Positions 62,242 to 64,000 of a DNA stretch of 64,000 nt are shown here, piece by piece. The notes below the pieces were generated by a model. That model saw nothing but the letters and a program-made list of their open reading frames with translations, was not told the DNA's origin and did no database searches. The stretch spans positions 434,001-498,000 of the forward strand of contig NZ_CP024309.1 of assembly GCF_002944405.1 (NCBI RefSeq), in the 5' to 3' direction. Position 1 is the first letter of the stretch. Each line of letters opens with the position of its first letter. The position numbers and the translations under genes are program-made. The DNA comes from Sinorhizobium fredii. Its GTDB lineage: Bacteria; Pseudomonadota; Alphaproteobacteria; Rhizobiales; Rhizobiaceae.

Positions 62242-63480
62242 ATGAAAAAAGCGTCGCGAGTGATGTCAACCATGAATATGCGGCCAGAAAACATGATCGA
62301 ATCGTCCGCCGAGAAGATTAGCAGGCAGTCTCAGTTGCTGTCCGCACAGCTGCAATCGTTGCGGGAGCGGATATACGAGCCGAATGCGATCAAAACTTTG
62401 AAAACCTACACCTCACGCGAGGTGGCTGGCCTGCTCGGAATAGCCGAATCGACTTTGCGGCAAATGTCGTTGGATGGGGAGGGCGTCATCCCTGACCGCC
62501 ACGACAACGGCCGTCGCGCCTACACACTTGAGCAGATCAATGAGACACGTGAACACTTGGCGCGAAAGCGACCTCACGACGCGCTTGAATTTCTGCCCAG
62601 GCGAAGAGGCTCGGACAAGCTGCAGGTCATTGCGGTCGCGAACTTCAAGGGCGGCTCGGCCAAGACGACAACGACTGTTCATCTCGCTCACTATCTGGCC
62701 ATAGCTGGGTTACGTGTTCTGGCCCTCGACCTCGACCCACAAGCCTCGCTGTCAGCCATGTTCGGCTATCAACCAGAATTCGATGTCGATGAGAATGAGA
62801 CAGTCTATGCGGCGATTAGATACGATGACCGGCGGCGCCCGATACGAGATGTCATCCGGAAAACCTACTTTTCTGGTATCGATCTGATCCCCGCTAACCT
62901 TGAGCTCATGGAGTATGAGCACGAGACCCCACAGGCAATCGCCGACGGTCACGGTCGTGGAGATGAGATTTTTTTTCGGCGTCTGTCTTCTGTCATTCGC
63001 GAAGTGGAAGCTGACTACGATGTGGTCTTGATCGACGCGCCACCGCAGCTCGGCTATCTGACGCTCGGGGCATTATGCGCCGCGACCGGGCTACTGATTA
63101 CCATTCATCCGGCGATGATAGACGTCGCGAGCATGAACCAGTTCTTGGCGATGATGAGCGACCTTATGTACGTCATCGAGGAACGCGGTGGCGTGCTGAA
63201 GCACGACTTCATTCGGTATGTCATAACTCGCCACAATCCGAACGACGGCCCACAGGTCAATGTCGTAACTTTGCTTCGCTCTCTGTTCAAAGAGGATGTT
63301 CTTGCGCCAGCAGTTGTCGAGACCACCGCGATCGCGAGCGCCGGCCTTGAGAAGAAAAGCCTCTATGAGATGAGCCGCGGAAGCGTCGGCCGCGATACTC
63401 TCAATCGCGCGTTGGAGTCAGTCGATTCTGTCAACAAAGAGATCCTTCGGCACATCAAAGAGGTGTGGGGCAGGTCATGA
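62242..63480 (+). CDS. repA: RepA, ParA-type partition ATPase of repABC
   Basis: A protein of up to 412 residues. An N-terminal helix-turn-helix (YTSREVAGLLGIAESTLRQM) precedes the ParA ATPase with deviant Walker A NFKGGSAKTTTTVHLAHYLA near residue 135. A' box LALDLDPQASLSAMFG and Walker B YDVVLIDAPPQLGYLTLGAL follow. It drives plasmid segregation with RepB and represses the rep operon. ATG 62242 is the first start; in-frame ATGs at residues 8, 11 and 13 would give the more usual length of about 400. Its stop overlaps repB (ATGA). Confidence 0.95.
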   Translation: MKKASRVMSTMNMRPENMIESSAEKISRQSQLLSAQLQSLRERIYEPNAIKTLKTYTSREVAGLLGIAESTLRQMSLDGEGVIPDRHDNGRRAYTLEQINETREHLARKRPHDALEFLPRRRGSDKLQVIAVANFKGGSAKTTTTVHLAHYLAIAGLRVLALDLDPQASLSAMFGYQPEFDVDENETVYAAIRYDDRRRPIRDVIRKTYFSGIDLIPANLELMEYEHETPQAIADGHGRGDEIFFRRLSSVIREVEADYDVVLIDAPPQLGYLTLGALCAATGLLITIHPAMIDVASMNQFLAMMSDLMYVIEERGGVLKHDFIRYVITRHNPNDGPQVNVVTLLRSLFKEDVLAPAVVETTAIASAGLEKKSLYEMSRGSVGRDTLNRALESVDSVNKEILRHIKEVWGRS

Positions 63481-64000
63481 CCAATCCGCGCGACCGCAAT
63501 CAGCGAATGAAAAGCCTGTTCGCCAACGTAAATCCTGACGAGTTGGTCAGACCGTCGGCTACCATGTCCGCTGACGCTGAGAAGCGGCGTGTGGGCTCGG
63601 CCGCTGTCAAATCAATGGACAGGGCATTTGTCTCCATCGAGGAAGAAAACAAGCGGCTCCATGAGCAGCTGCTGTCGGCCGAGTCGATAATCGAAATCGA
63701 TCCTGACAAAGTAGTCCCCTCGTTCGTCAGCGATCGGCTCGATATTGAGGGAGACCGGACGTTTGAAGCGTTTGTCGAGGGAATAAGGGAGGCCGGACAA
63801 AAGCTCCCCATCCTCGTCCGCCCCCTCCCCGGCCGACCGGACCACTATCAGGCGGCCTATGGCCATCGACGCCTTCGGGCGTGCCGGATTCTCAAGCGTC
63901 CGGTGAAAGCGATTGTACGAGATCTTTCCGATGAAGAATTGATCATCTCTCAGGGGATCGAGAACTCTGAGCGCCTGAACCTCTCCTTCATCGAGCAGGC
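63477..64000 (+). CDS. repB: RepB, ParB-type partition protein of repABC, partial
   Basis: The frame from ATG 63477 stays open to the window end (174 codons). It begins MTNPRDRNQRMKSLFANVNPDEL, then VGSAAVKSMDRAF and a coiled segment. The ParB N-terminal domain follows: IREAGQKLPILVRPLPGRPDHYQAAYGHRRLRACRILKRPVKAIVRDLSDEELIISQGIENSERLNLSFIEQ. The YGHRRLRA and QGIENSERLNLSFIEQ boxes are diagnostic for RepB. The C-terminus and the expected repC lie beyond the right edge. Confidence 0.95.
   Translation, partial: MTNPRDRNQRMKSLFANVNPDELVRPSATMSADAEKRRVGSAAVKSMDRAFVSIEEENKRLHEQLLSAESIIEIDPDKVVPSFVSDRLDIEGDRTFEAFVEGIREAGQKLPILVRPLPGRPDHYQAAYGHRRLRACRILKRPVKAIVRDLSDEELIISQGIENSERLNLSFIEQ

Overview
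The window is a stretch of a conjugative plasmid of the repABC family from an alphaproteobacterium of the Rhizobiaceae, most likely Sinorhizobium/Ensifer or Rhizobium. The evidence is a complete Ti/NGR234-type transfer system (traCDG, oriT, traAFBH, traM, traR, the trb operon, traI) running into repA and repB at the right edge, GC-rich coding sequence, and a long block of small genes typical of rhizobial plasmids. No rRNA, tRNA, CRISPR array or intact insertion sequence was found.

Layout. (1) 1-3.7 kb: metabolic cargo on the minus strand: a partial luciferase-like flavin monooxygenase, a HisC-like aminotransferase, a LacI-type regulator with palindromic sites, and a DUF2867 protein. (2) 4.3-5.7 kb: a second, solitary repC that still carries a counter-transcribed RNA gene in its leader. 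(3) 6.7-23.5 kb: a nearly all plus-strand block with a Toprim/DUF3991 protein, DUF1419, a frameshifted methyltransferase-helicase (DarB-like), a NYN protein, a long ParB-like protein, several unknown proteins, ArdC and DUF736. (4) 23.6-33.3 kb: WGR protein, secreted-type nuclease, traG-traD-traC, an oriT matching the Ti/RSF1010 class, then traA-traF-traB-traH. (5) 33.7-50.3 kb: cargo inserted between the tra and trb backbone: a dinucleotide-repeat gene, a PAS-GGDEF-EAL protein, decayed small genes, and three adjacent conflict-type operons. These are an ABC-three-component system with an Mrr-like effector, an ImmA/IrrE-PIN operon, and a P-loop kinase/aminopropyl-or-methyltransferase/unknown operon. 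(6) 50.4-61.9 kb: traM, traR and the trb mating-pair operon ending with traI, the acyl-homoserine-lactone synthase. (7) 61.9-64 kb: the traI/repA control region, repA and a partial repB.

How it fits together. TraI makes the quorum signal, TraR binds it, and TraM restrains TraR. Candidate TraR sites sharing a core close to TGTGAATCCTACA lie in both divergent control regions (traC/traA and traI/repA) but differ from the classic Ti tra box. From the oriT orientation, the transferred strand should be the minus strand and should enter from traC towards lower coordinates. If so, region 3 is the leading region, and its plus-strand genes would be readable from the incoming single strand. ArdC and the DarB-like protein fit an anti-restriction role there.

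The best candidates for an under-described system are the operon at 47435-49436 and the operon at 45218-47452. The ABC-three-component system next to them is a recognised class whose biology is still poorly known. Several genes carry in-frame stops or a frameshift, and trbE carries a perfect 51-bp tandem duplication. These could be real decay or sequence error and should be checked in reads.
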